DNA of 23,824 bases, taken from assembly GCA_020431945.1 (NCBI GenBank), contig JAGQHH010000577.1, positions 1 through 23,824 of the forward strand. Direction: 5' to 3'. Shown here in pieces: positions 7,179 to 13,933 of the stretch. The notes below the pieces were generated by a model. The model did not search any database. It saw nothing but the letters and a program-made list of their open reading frames with translations, and was not told the origin of the DNA. The stretch's first letter is position 1, and the number at the start of each line of letters is the position of its first letter. The position numbers and the translations under genes were made by a program. Source of the stretch: Cyanobacteria bacterium HKST-UBA02 (lineage in GTDB: Bacteria > Cyanobacteriota > Vampirovibrionia > Obscuribacterales > Obscuribacteraceae).

Positions 7179-7689
7179 TCGTATAGGTGAAGGGGACCAC
7201 ATGCTTGGATTTGACCGCCACTCCGGCGTCGCCTACCACCGCTCCCATGATCGCTCCCACCAGAAAGGGAGGGTAGATGTCCACGGTGGTCTCCACGCTG
7301 ATCTCTCCGTCCACCGCGCCCTGGTAAGGTGGGGGCGGGACATCCCGAACCGTCTCGATGATTTTCATGTCGTCTCTCACCTTCACCGGAAGGTTGGAGT
7401 GATAGATTCTTTCGATTACGGCGATTGCCCTCTGGTACGGAGTCTTTCCGGGCACCACGTCCCGGTTGGTCGCCAGGGTGGTGTCGCTCGGGGGTCCCGA
7501 GGCGGCAGCCCGGGCGGCATCACGGCAGACCACATCATTGAGAGCGGCGCCGGTTCCGAGAATACATAAGTCGATCACTACCAGGAGAACAGGGACTAGA
7601 AGAGCCAGGGCGGCGGCAAGCTCTGTGAGGCTCTGCGCATTTGTGCCGCGACTGGCGAATGCTTTCCTTTTCATTTTCACTATAACCAT
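7168..7689 (-). CDS. TadE-like membrane-anchored pseudopilin
   Basis: The 173-aa protein has a basic N-terminus (MVIVKMKRKAFASRG) followed by NAQSLTELAAALALLVPVLL and one hydrophobic helix (about 20-48), then a 125-residue extracytoplasmic part. The TxE within the helix start and the Leu/Ala-rich helix are typical of TadE-type proteins of Tad (Flp) pilus loci. Glu23 lies at +5 from Ala18, resembling the Flp prepilin cleavage pattern but with Ala instead of Gly at -1. The following RDAARAAASGPP segment is also a feature of TadE proteins. It is divergent from the subtilase gene at 7874 and convergent with the lipoprotein gene. The start at 7689 lacks a good Shine-Dalgarno; ATG 7674 is an alternative. 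TadE-like family assignment is fairly safe; the exact role is not. Confidence 0.7.
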   Translation of the reverse strand: MVIVKMKRKAFASRGTNAQSLTELAAALALLVPVLLVVIDLCILGTGAALNDVVCRDAARAAASGPPSDTTLATNRDVVPGKTPYQRAIAVIERIYHSNLPVKVRDDMKIIETVRDVPPPPYQGAVDGEISVETTVDIYPPFLVGAIMGAVVGDAGVAVKSKHVVPFTYTITY

Positions 7690-7793
7690 TTTAGAGGTGT
7701 ATCACTTTCCTTTTATTGCCACCGCTTCGCCGGGCTGAATTAGCGGGAGCCGCGTATGAGATTTTTCTCCTTCTGGGCAGCCCTAAATTCTCA

Positions 7794-7840
7794 GCACCGC
7801 GATGTAGTTGGCAAAGAGGCGGGTGCAAAGCCAGTCCGCC
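7794..7840 (+). other. Possible structured 5' leader (pseudoknot-like) upstream of the subtilase gene
   Basis: In the 184-bp divergent gap, TTGGC (7808-7812) can pair with GCCAG (7830-7834), and GGCGG (7818-7822) with CCGCC (7836-7840). The order of these arms is that of an H-type pseudoknot, although the last loop is a single base. GCACC (7794-7798) can alternatively pair with GGTGC (7822-7826), which excludes the second stem. Mutually exclusive pairings could make a regulatory leader. This is inference from base complementarity only. Confidence 0.25.
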
Positions 7841-7873
7841 AGAAATCTCCAATAGAAGATCGAGGAAAGTGAA

Positions 7874-9238
7874 ATGGAAAAGAAAAATCAGAAGCGCCGC
7901 GCAGGAGGACTGAGACTGGCTCTGGCTCTGCTCATGACCGCCAGCGCCGCAGGCAGCTCGATGGTCGCTCCGGTATCGGCGGAAACAACAGGCAAACTGA
8001 ATATGCCCAAAGCCCTCCCTAAAAAGAGGATTGGTTCCCGGACTACTTATACGCCTGACTTGCTTCTCGTGATGCCCAGTCGCAAAGCCGAAGACGACGA
8101 TATAAAGAAAGCCCTGGAGGAAGCCAATGGGACTGTTATCGGAACCATGGGCGAAGGCCACTTGAAATGCCTGATCGTCAGAACCGAGAAAGGCAAGCTC
8201 GAGGAGACCGAGAAAAAACTGAAGAAAGACTCGAAGAACTTTGCCACCATCGGGCGCAACTATAAGCTTGGAGCCCACTTCATCCCGAATGACAGCAGCT
8301 TTCCGAGCCAGTGGCACCTGCCTGCCATCAACTGCCCGAAAGCCTGGGACGATTCACGAGGCGGACTGACCAAGATCGCTATCTTCGACACCGGCTGTCA
8401 GGCCAATATCGCCGATCTATCGGGCAAGACCCAGAAAGGCTATGATGCCACCACAGTCGGCGCCCGGCTCACAGTCCTGGCTGGACCGGGACCTCTCGGC
8501 GATATCGCCGGCGCAATCGGAGGGGCACTCTCCAAGGGCGCTCAGGAAGACGTCCACGGTCATGGTACCTGGGTCGCCACCACCGCTGCCGCCACCGCCA
8601 ATAATTCCACCAATACTGCCGGTGTCGCTCCCGGAGCGACTGTCTATCCTGTACAGATCGCTGGATCCGACGGGCAGACCGATGACATCGCCATTATGGC
8701 CGGCTTGCTCAATATGCTCGCTACAGGTAACCGGATCGTCAATATCAGCTATGGTGCCGCGCCTCCTTTCGGTCTCACCAATGCCATGATTCACGCTCCC
8801 CTGCATGCTTATATGCAAGAGTTCCATGATCTCAAGGGCGGTCTCATCTTCCTTTCTTCAGGAAATGACGGCAGCTTCGATCCCAATCCTCCCCAGCACT
8901 ATTACAACGTGGTCACCGCCATCGACAACACCATGACTCTTGCCGATTTCAGCAACTATGGCATGTCCACGACCTTCACCGCTCCCGGCGCCGGCATTCT
9001 CTGCTCGGACCGCGACGGTACGGTCAAGTCTGTGAACGGTACCTCTTTCTCGTCTCCTGTGGTAGCCGGTATAGCGGCCCTCATATGGAACGCCAACCCC
9101 GCCCTGCCCAATGTCTGGGTTGAGCACATACTCAAGGCCAGTGCCATCAAAGCCGGCTCCGCGCCCTGGACTCACTATTACGGCTACGGCATGCCCGACG
9201 CCAGAAAGGCCGTGAAAATGGCCAGAGGCGGACTCTAG
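7874..9238 (+). CDS. Secreted subtilisin-like serine protease (S8 family)
   Basis: This 454-aa protein is a predicted exported endopeptidase. A basic N-terminus and hydrophobic core with a signal peptidase site near PVSA/ET (residue 36) form the signal peptide. Residues about 62-130 resemble an I9-type inhibitory propeptide. The catalytic domain (about 145-450) has Asp172 (IAIFDTG), His230 (HGHGTWVATTAA), the oxyanion Asn331 (FLSSGND) and the nucleophile Ser391 (NGTSFSSPVVAG), so the triad is complete. His67 of the subtilisin HGTHVAG signature is replaced by Trp233. GAGGA seven bases before ATG 7874 supports the start. It stands between TadE-like genes on both sides and is separated from the downstream ones by a terminator at 9279-9310. 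Co-location suggests a role in processing or degrading surface pilin-like proteins, which is inference. Confidence 0.93.
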   Translation: MEKKNQKRRAGGLRLALALLMTASAAGSSMVAPVSAETTGKLNMPKALPKKRIGSRTTYTPDLLLVMPSRKAEDDDIKKALEEANGTVIGTMGEGHLKCLIVRTEKGKLEETEKKLKKDSKNFATIGRNYKLGAHFIPNDSSFPSQWHLPAINCPKAWDDSRGGLTKIAIFDTGCQANIADLSGKTQKGYDATTVGARLTVLAGPGPLGDIAGAIGGALSKGAQEDVHGHGTWVATTAAATANNSTNTAGVAPGATVYPVQIAGSDGQTDDIAIMAGLLNMLATGNRIVNISYGAAPPFGLTNAMIHAPLHAYMQEFHDLKGGLIFLSSGNDGSFDPNPPQHYYNVVTAIDNTMTLADFSNYGMSTTFTAPGAGILCSDRDGTVKSVNGTSFSSPVVAGIAALIWNANPALPNVWVEHILKASAIKAGSAPWTHYYGYGMPDARKAVKMARGGL

Positions 9239-9278
9239 AGGACAGACTCTCAATCCGTTGATTTGTCCCTACCCCCGG

Positions 9279-9310
9279 GCTGCCCGCTCTCGAGAGCGGG
9301 CAGCTTTTTT
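9279..9310 (+). terminator. Strong rho-independent terminator after the subtilase gene
   Basis: A perfect inverted repeat has arms GCTGCCCGCTCTC (9279-9291) and GAGAGCGGGCAGC (9292-9304) with no spacer, so the loop is formed from the arm ends. It is followed by six T (9305-9310). It separates the protease gene from the pseudopilin operon. Confidence 0.9.
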
Positions 9311-9337
9311 ATTCAGTCACCTTAGAGGAGATTCAGG

Positions 9338-9946
9338 ATGAGCGGTCCTAAAACAGGACCAGCACTCGGTAAGGACAGTATGCAAGGAAAGTGGAAAATG
9401 AGCAGAGCAAGTAGAATATCGAGAAGCAAGAACGGACACGCCATCAGCGAATTCAGTGCTGCCTTCGTGTTCTTCGTCTGTTTCGTGCTTGTCCCTCTGA
9501 TTGACTTCGGATTCGTGCCTCTGCGCTATCTGATCAGTCAGGGTGTGCTCAATGAAGCGACTCACAGGCTGTCTCTGTCCCAGAAACGCTCGGAAGCTTA
9601 CAACCTTCTAGACGGTGATTTCTGGTGGCGAAATTTTCTGGACAAATGTGGTGTCACCGTTGCCGATACCAGCATGAATCTTCTGGTATGCGGGCAGAGC
9701 GCCTCGGATTCGATGTCCTGCCCCAAGGACTCGACTCTGGCTGCCGACTGGCTGCCTGGTGGCAGCAAGGGCCCGTGTATATACAGCATCGAGGTCACCA
9801 CCACCTGCGAGATCGCACCGCTCTTCCATGGCAGCGCCGGACTCCCTGGTTTCACGAGTCCGGTCCCGATTACCCTAAAGAGCCGATCGCAGTGGGAGAA
9901 TCTCGGTCGCGATCCGCAGACAGGAGCGTATTACATCAATGAATAG
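9338..9946 (+). CDS. TadE-like pseudopilin with Flp-type prepilin motif
   Basis: This protein of 202 aa (from ATG 9338) carries a basic leader, then KNGHAISEFSAAF and a hydrophobic helix (about 39-61). Gly33 followed by Glu38 and Phe39 reproduces the G/xxxxE(F/Y) pattern cleaved by Tad prepilin peptidases. The extracytoplasmic part contains five cysteines (65-160 residues after the helix start), which could form disulfides. GAGGAG at 9325-9330 supports ATG 9338, but ATG 9398 with AAGGA upstream would give a shorter, more typical leader beginning MSRASRISRSKNGH. It is first in an operon with the next two genes; its stop overlaps the start of the following gene by 8 bases. No Tad ATPase, secretin or platform gene is near, so its assembly machinery must be encoded elsewhere. 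Confidence 0.72.
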   Translation: MSGPKTGPALGKDSMQGKWKMSRASRISRSKNGHAISEFSAAFVFFVCFVLVPLIDFGFVPLRYLISQGVLNEATHRLSLSQKRSEAYNLLDGDFWWRNFLDKCGVTVADTSMNLLVCGQSASDSMSCPKDSTLAADWLPGGSKGPCIYSIEVTTTCEIAPLFHGSAGLPGFTSPVPITLKSRSQWENLGRDPQTGAYYINE

Positions 9947-10553
9947 AAGGCTGAATTCGGTTCTCGTATCGATCTTTTCACCGGTGGTATTTCTCTACTC
10001 CCTGGGCGCTCTGCAACCCGCCCACGGTATCGGCGACGCCATCGCCCAGCCCTATGACTGGACCGTAGAAGTGAAGACCGAGCAGCTCGAGAGACAATTC
10101 GAGTACCAGGGCTCCACCATCAAACCGGTGGTGAAAGCGGAAGTGAAATATTACGAGAAGGGAGAGCCCGACAACAAAACCGATTACGAGAATCTCTGGT
10201 ATCACGACGGCAAGCCCCTGGGTCTCGAGCGCAAGCACAAATACGAGATCACCGAGGGTGAAAGCGTCGAGATTCGGGTCGAGCACACGACCGGATCCCC
10301 CACCAGCGGCGAGTATAAAGCAGCCGCCAACGCCATATCGAGGATTCTTCTCGATTCGTATCTGCACCGTTGCCCCGTGGTGATAGTGCATATCAAGGAA
10401 GGCTCCCTGGGCGCCATTTCTTCTTATTTGCAGGCGCGAAACTGGAAAATCCAGACCGAGGAAGCCGACGTGGCAGTGGCTGCAGCAGTCAATCTCTTCC
10501 TTCAGGAAGGCGATGACGGCGCCAAGCAGACTCTTTATTACGAAAGCATTTGA
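9939..10553 (+). CDS. Exported protein of unknown function in pseudopilin operon
   Basis: This 204-aa protein has an N-terminal signal or anchor (Arg3-Arg4, hydrophobic from about 8 to 26), followed by a soluble domain rich in charged residues. Visible features are a KYYEKGEPDNKTDYENLWYH stretch, alternating beta-like segments (SVEIRVEHTTG) and a helical segment with the hydrophobic strand CPVVIVHI. A Cys stands just before that strand. I do not recognise the family. ATG 9939 overlaps the stop of the TadE-like gene by 8 bases, and the stop precedes the ribosome binding site of the TadG-like gene by a few bases. It is therefore firmly inside this three-gene operon and probably acts outside the cytoplasmic membrane with the pseudopilins. 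Confidence 0.75.
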   Translation: MNRRLNSVLVSIFSPVVFLYSLGALQPAHGIGDAIAQPYDWTVEVKTEQLERQFEYQGSTIKPVVKAEVKYYEKGEPDNKTDYENLWYHDGKPLGLERKHKYEITEGESVEIRVEHTTGSPTSGEYKAAANAISRILLDSYLHRCPVVIVHIKEGSLGAISSYLQARNWKIQTEEADVAVAAAVNLFLQEGDDGAKQTLYYESI

Positions 10554-10557
10554 GATC

Positions 10558-10563
10558 GGAGGA
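10558..10563 (+). promoter_or_regulatory. Ribosome binding site deciding ATG 10571
   Basis: GGAGGA lies 7 bases before ATG 10571. A TTG at 10550 in the same frame would add seven residues but has no comparable site, so ATG 10571 is taken as the start of the TadG-like gene. Confidence 0.7.
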
Positions 10564-10570
10564 TAAGAGA

Positions 10571-11425
10571 ATGCGCAAGCAGAACGGCAATATCATCGCC
10601 CTGGTGTCATTCATGATTGCCGTGACGGCGGTACTTTTCCTGATTGCCATGTCCTACGGAGGTCTGGTGTTCATGCAGAACCGCGTGCGGGCCAGCGCCG
10701 ACGAGATCGCCCTTGTCGGAGCCAGGAAGCTCAACGAGATGGATCGGATCGGCCAGATGAACAATATGGTGGCACGCTGCCGGCAACTGGTCTTCTCCTC
10801 CTCCAAACAATACAACGAGGCTATGTCCCTGTACCCGCAGATCTCTCACCTGGCCAAGGATCTCTATGATGAGACCACGCTCTCGGCGGTGGAGCTGGAG
10901 AGCCAGAGACATCATTTACGCCTGGTCGCCGAGGCGGAGGCAAAGGACGCCATGCAGCAGAAATTCCTCTCGATCATGGCCACCTATCCCATGGACCTTC
11001 CCTGGCTTTCTGTCGAGATTCCGGTCATGGACGAGCTCAAGGTAGGCAAGCTGAAAGATGTGCAGTGCAATGTCGAGCGCCTGAAAAATATCGACGAGCT
11101 GGTTGCTTACGATCAGTCCCAGAGCTATGTGAGTAGCGATCCCGGATTGAAACTGTACAGAGAGTCCATCGATGCCAAGCTTCCCGGGGCCGATTCGAGC
11201 CTGACTTTCAAGCTCGCTTCCCTGGCGCCTCCGGTAGAAAACACAGTGTCGCCTGCTCGTATGGTCCTCGCCGGATTGTTCGCCGATGTCCCGGGGGATC
11301 AGCTCCCCTCCGCCACGAAAGTGAAGATCTCTCTGGCCATGAGCACCGGTCTCGGACCCCATGCCGAAAACACCATGTCCGCCGAGGGCACGGCAAGCGC
11401 AACCGGTGCCTGCCCCCAGATGTGA
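10571..11425 (+). CDS. TadG-like membrane-anchored protein
   Basis: The 284-aa protein starts MRKQNGNIIALVSFMIAVTA and has one hydrophobic helix (about 8-33), followed by a MQNRVRASADEIALVGARKL segment. That order, a short basic leader with Gly, a single membrane helix and then an Ala/Asp-rich helix with ADEIAL, is characteristic of TadG-type proteins, whose helix is followed by ADAAALAGA-like sequence. The remaining 230 residues are extracytoplasmic, first helical (heptad-like stretches to about residue 140), then unassigned. There is no Glu at +5 after the Gly, so prepilin cleavage is less likely than for the gene at 9338. Two cysteines occur late in the sequence and near residues 70 and 165. 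It is last in the operon, followed by a palindromic terminator. Confidence 0.68.
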   Translation: MRKQNGNIIALVSFMIAVTAVLFLIAMSYGGLVFMQNRVRASADEIALVGARKLNEMDRIGQMNNMVARCRQLVFSSSKQYNEAMSLYPQISHLAKDLYDETTLSAVELESQRHHLRLVAEAEAKDAMQQKFLSIMATYPMDLPWLSVEIPVMDELKVGKLKDVQCNVERLKNIDELVAYDQSQSYVSSDPGLKLYRESIDAKLPGADSSLTFKLASLAPPVENTVSPARMVLAGLFADVPGDQLPSATKVKISLAMSTGLGPHAENTMSAEGTASATGACPQM

Positions 11426-11440
11426 GAAACAGTAGAATCT

Positions 11441-11466
11441 GAAAATTCGCAATATTGCGAATTTTC
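11441..11466. terminator. Palindromic, probably bidirectional terminator
   Basis: GAAAATTCGCAAT (11441-11453) and ATTGCGAATTTTC (11454-11466) form a perfect 26-base palindrome in the 57-bp gap between the convergent TadG-like gene and ribD. A-rich and T-rich ends give a short T-run in both directions, fitting termination on both strands. The stem is AT-rich, so it is weaker than the one at 9279. Confidence 0.65.
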
Positions 11467-11482
11467 CAAATCAGCCTCGAAA

Positions 11483-12619
11483 TTAAAGTGACTCGCTCAG
11501 AAGCTCTTCCGGCTCTATTTTTCTGGCCCGCAAAAGAACATCGTCGCCCAGCCTGATACAGTCGAAAAAGCGGAAACGCCGGGCTTCGTCCAGCATAGTG
11601 GCTCGGCTCGAGGATGTAACCGGAACTGCCTGGCTGTCCGGCAGGAGAAGCGGCGCTGTAATGAAGGCCAGCTCGTCGGCCAGATCGGCTTCGATAAGGG
11701 CCCCGGCAAGCCCGGCGCCTCCCTCGCACAAAACAGACCGGATTCCACGGAATGAGAGATCCTGCAGAACAGCCTCAAGATCGAGACGTCCTGCGGCTCC
11801 GGGCGCTTCCACGACGGTCACCCCGGAGCTGTAGTCCGTTTCTCGCATCGCATTTTCGAGGCAGTAAATCAGGGTCGGGCCGCCGGCGCCGGGATCCAAT
11901 ACCTTCGCCTGGGGCGGGATGGTCAGTCGGCTGTCGAGAATCACCCGTACAGGATCCCTTTTAGAGTCCCGGCTGCTTTCCAAATCCCGGACATTGAGGG
12001 AGGGATCGTCGGCCCGGGCTGTTCCGGCTCCGATCATGACCGCGTCCGTTTCATTTCTCTGGTGGTGGACCCAGGCACGAGCCTCGGGACCGGTGATCCA
12101 GCGGCTCTTTCCGCTCCGGTCGGCGATGCGCCCGTCAAGGGTGACAGCCATTTTGAGAGTGAGCCAGGGACGATTCTTTTTGAGAGCAGTGAGAAAGCCC
12201 CGGTTCAGCCAGGCGGCTTCCCGGGCGAGCAGTCCGACCTGGACATCGATACCCCGGTCTCGAAGCGCAGAAAGCCCCTGTCCGGCTACTTTCGGATTGG
12301 GATCTTCCATGGCGGCGACGACTTTCTTTATGCCGGCTGCGATGACGGCATCGCTGCAGGGGGGCGTCTTGCCGTGATGACAGCAGGGCTCCAGGCTGAC
12401 ATAGAGAGTGCCTCCCCGGGCGCTTGTACCTGCTTCCGCCAGGGCATTGGGCTCGGCATGGGGCTCTCCGGCTTTCTCGTGAAAGCCCCGACCGACGATT
12501 TCGCCCCGGGCATCCATCACCAGCGCTCCCACCATGGGGTTGGGGGATGTCCGTCCCCGGCCCTTCTCGGCCAGCTCCAGGCACTGGCGCATGAGTTCTT
12601 CGTCGCGGCTATCGAACAT
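11483..12619 (-). CDS. ribD: Bifunctional riboflavin biosynthesis deaminase/reductase RibD
   Basis: RibD performs the second and third steps of riboflavin synthesis: deamination of the pyrimidine, then NADPH-dependent reduction of its ribosyl side chain. From ATG 12619 the protein is 378 aa, as usual. The deaminase domain has the zinc motif His54-Ala-Glu56 (HAEPNAL) and PCCHHGKTPPC with Cys79 and Cys88. The reductase domain shows LKMAVTLDGRIA, GAGTARADDPSLNVR and CEGGAGLAGALIEADLADE. Pro replaces the common Val in HAEVNAL, next to the zinc ligand. GTG 12634 is another possible start adding five residues, only a few bases after the pfkA stop. The gene is thus in an operon behind pfkA. No other riboflavin gene is nearby. 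It ends 17 bases from the palindromic terminator. Confidence 0.94.
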   Translation of the reverse strand: MFDSRDEELMRQCLELAEKGRGRTSPNPMVGALVMDARGEIVGRGFHEKAGEPHAEPNALAEAGTSARGGTLYVSLEPCCHHGKTPPCSDAVIAAGIKKVVAAMEDPNPKVAGQGLSALRDRGIDVQVGLLAREAAWLNRGFLTALKKNRPWLTLKMAVTLDGRIADRSGKSRWITGPEARAWVHHQRNETDAVMIGAGTARADDPSLNVRDLESSRDSKRDPVRVILDSRLTIPPQAKVLDPGAGGPTLIYCLENAMRETDYSSGVTVVEAPGAAGRLDLEAVLQDLSFRGIRSVLCEGGAGLAGALIEADLADELAFITAPLLLPDSQAVPVTSSSRATMLDEARRFRFFDCIRLGDDVLLRARKIEPEELLSESL

Positions 12620-12639
12620 TCGGTTGTTCCACACTGAGC

Positions 12640-13674
12640 TCAGCCGAAAAAGACTTCTGCCACCCTGTAGAGCTCGAGATCGAGGGTCTTGAGCTTGTCG
12701 ACGGCGTTTTCCACCGGGACTTCGGTGACCTCGCTACCCTGCAAGGAGACCATATAGCCGAATTTCTTCTGATGAACCAGATCCGTGGCATGAACCCCGA
12801 ATCGGGTGGCGAGAACACGGTCGAAAGCGGTGGGGGAGCCGCCTCTTTGAATGTGTCCGAGGGTATTGGCCCGGGTCTCGAAACCGGTGCGCTCTTCGAT
12901 AATCTGGGCGAGCTTCTCGCCTATATAGCCGGTCTTGGAGTGCCCGAACTCGTCGGTTTCCACTTCTTCCAGGCTGACGTTCTCGGTTTCGGCGAAGCGA
13001 GCCCCTTCGGCAACCACGACGATGGAATAGTCTCTGCCTCTGCTGTGGCTTTTCTTGATCGCTTCCACCACTTCGTTGATGACGATCGGTTTTTCCGGGA
13101 CGAGAATGAAATCAGCACCACCTGCGATGCCGCCATAGCAGGCGATCCAGCCGGCATGCCTGCCCATGACCTCGCAGACCAGGACCCGGTTGTGCGATTC
13201 GGCAGTGGTGTGGAGGCGGTCTATTGCTTCGGCGACAGTGTTGACTGCGGTGTCGAAGCCAAAGGTGAAGTCGGTGGCATTCAGATCGTTGTCGATGGTC
13301 TTTGGTACGCAGACGACGTTGAGCCCGTAGTCTTTATGCATCTTATTGGCAACGCCGCAGGTCTCTTCGCCGCCCACCGCAATCAGGGCATCGAGACCGT
13401 TGTTGTTCATATTGGCGATGATCTTCTCGGGACCGCCTTCGATGGCGAATGGATTGGTCCGGGAAGTGCGGATGATAGTGCCGCCCCGGTTGATGATCGA
13501 TTCGGTGCTTCGCAGCGAAAGCGGCATGATCATGTTGTCGATGGGTCCGCGCCAGCCCTCGAGAAAGCCCACCACTTCGGAGCCGTAATTTTTGACGCTG
13601 TGCTTGACTACTGCCCTGATAACAGCGTTGAGACCGGGACAGTCTCCACCACCAGTTAGTAGGGCTATACGCAT
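12640..13674 (-). CDS. pfkA: 6-phosphofructokinase, with pyrophosphate-type active-site residues
   Basis: The enzyme phosphorylates fructose 6-phosphate to fructose 1,6-bisphosphate in glycolysis. The 344-aa protein starts MRIALLTGGGDCPGLNAVIR and has PKTIDNDL at 124-131 (catalytic Asp128, second Asp130), MGRHAGWIA at 170-178 and GHIQRGGSPTAFDR near the C-terminus. In ATP-dependent enzymes the donor site reads GGDGS and PGTIDND. Here it reads GGEET (101-105) and PKTIDND (Lys125), the Lys being typical of pyrophosphate-dependent or mixed-donor group III enzymes. I therefore infer PPi use, although Glu104 replaces the usual Asp. ATG 13674 is chosen because the family begins at MRIALLTGGGD; the frame is open further upstream to 13815 but with unrelated sequence. 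The gene leads an operon with ribD. A TATACT -10 box lies 36 bases upstream. Confidence 0.93.
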   Translation of the reverse strand: MRIALLTGGGDCPGLNAVIRAVVKHSVKNYGSEVVGFLEGWRGPIDNMIMPLSLRSTESIINRGGTIIRTSRTNPFAIEGGPEKIIANMNNNGLDALIAVGGEETCGVANKMHKDYGLNVVCVPKTIDNDLNATDFTFGFDTAVNTVAEAIDRLHTTAESHNRVLVCEVMGRHAGWIACYGGIAGGADFILVPEKPIVINEVVEAIKKSHSRGRDYSIVVVAEGARFAETENVSLEEVETDEFGHSKTGYIGEKLAQIIEERTGFETRANTLGHIQRGGSPTAFDRVLATRFGVHATDLVHQKKFGYMVSLQGSEVTEVPVENAVDKLKTLDLELYRVAEVFFG

Positions 13675-13710
13675 GCTTGAACGCCTCGACGAATAAAGGA
13701 GCGATTCATA

Positions 13711-13716
13711 AGTATA
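13711..13716 (-). promoter_or_regulatory. Putative -10 element of the pfkA-ribD promoter
   Basis: Read on the minus strand, TATACT lies 36 bases before the pfkA ATG in the 259-bp divergent gap with sucC (13675-13933). No good TTGACA-like -35 is found at 16-18 bases. The rest of the gap shows no clear repeat or operator. A sucC promoter must lie in it, but I cannot place one with confidence. Confidence 0.35.
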
Positions 13717-13933
13717 CTGTCGAAGCCCCTTCTGGTATCTCGTTTTATGCAGCCGAACCGGTGATTGTCTGGAGCCTGGCGGCCTCAAGCCCGGCGAACG
13801 GCTGATTCGGAGCATAGTAAAACTTCATAACTGCCGGTCCCTAAACATTTAGCTTTGGCAAATATCCAGGCTCTTGGCCGGTTATTGATCTAAAGTAATT
13901 TCCTTGACGTCATGTGTGTGCGGGGACAGGAAA

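Noticed and set aside
7794..7840. c-di-GMP-I riboswitch suggested by GCAAAGCC
   Set aside because: The second hairpin and the conserved joining sequences of the motif are not visible; kept only as a possible structured leader.
12772..13659. 295-codon plus-strand frame opposite pfkA
   Set aside because: It is a shadow of pfkA codon usage with no domain, and pfkA motifs are complete.
13675..13815. In-frame N-terminal extension of pfkA
   Set aside because: The added 47 residues have no similarity to PFK, and a -10 box lies inside this region.
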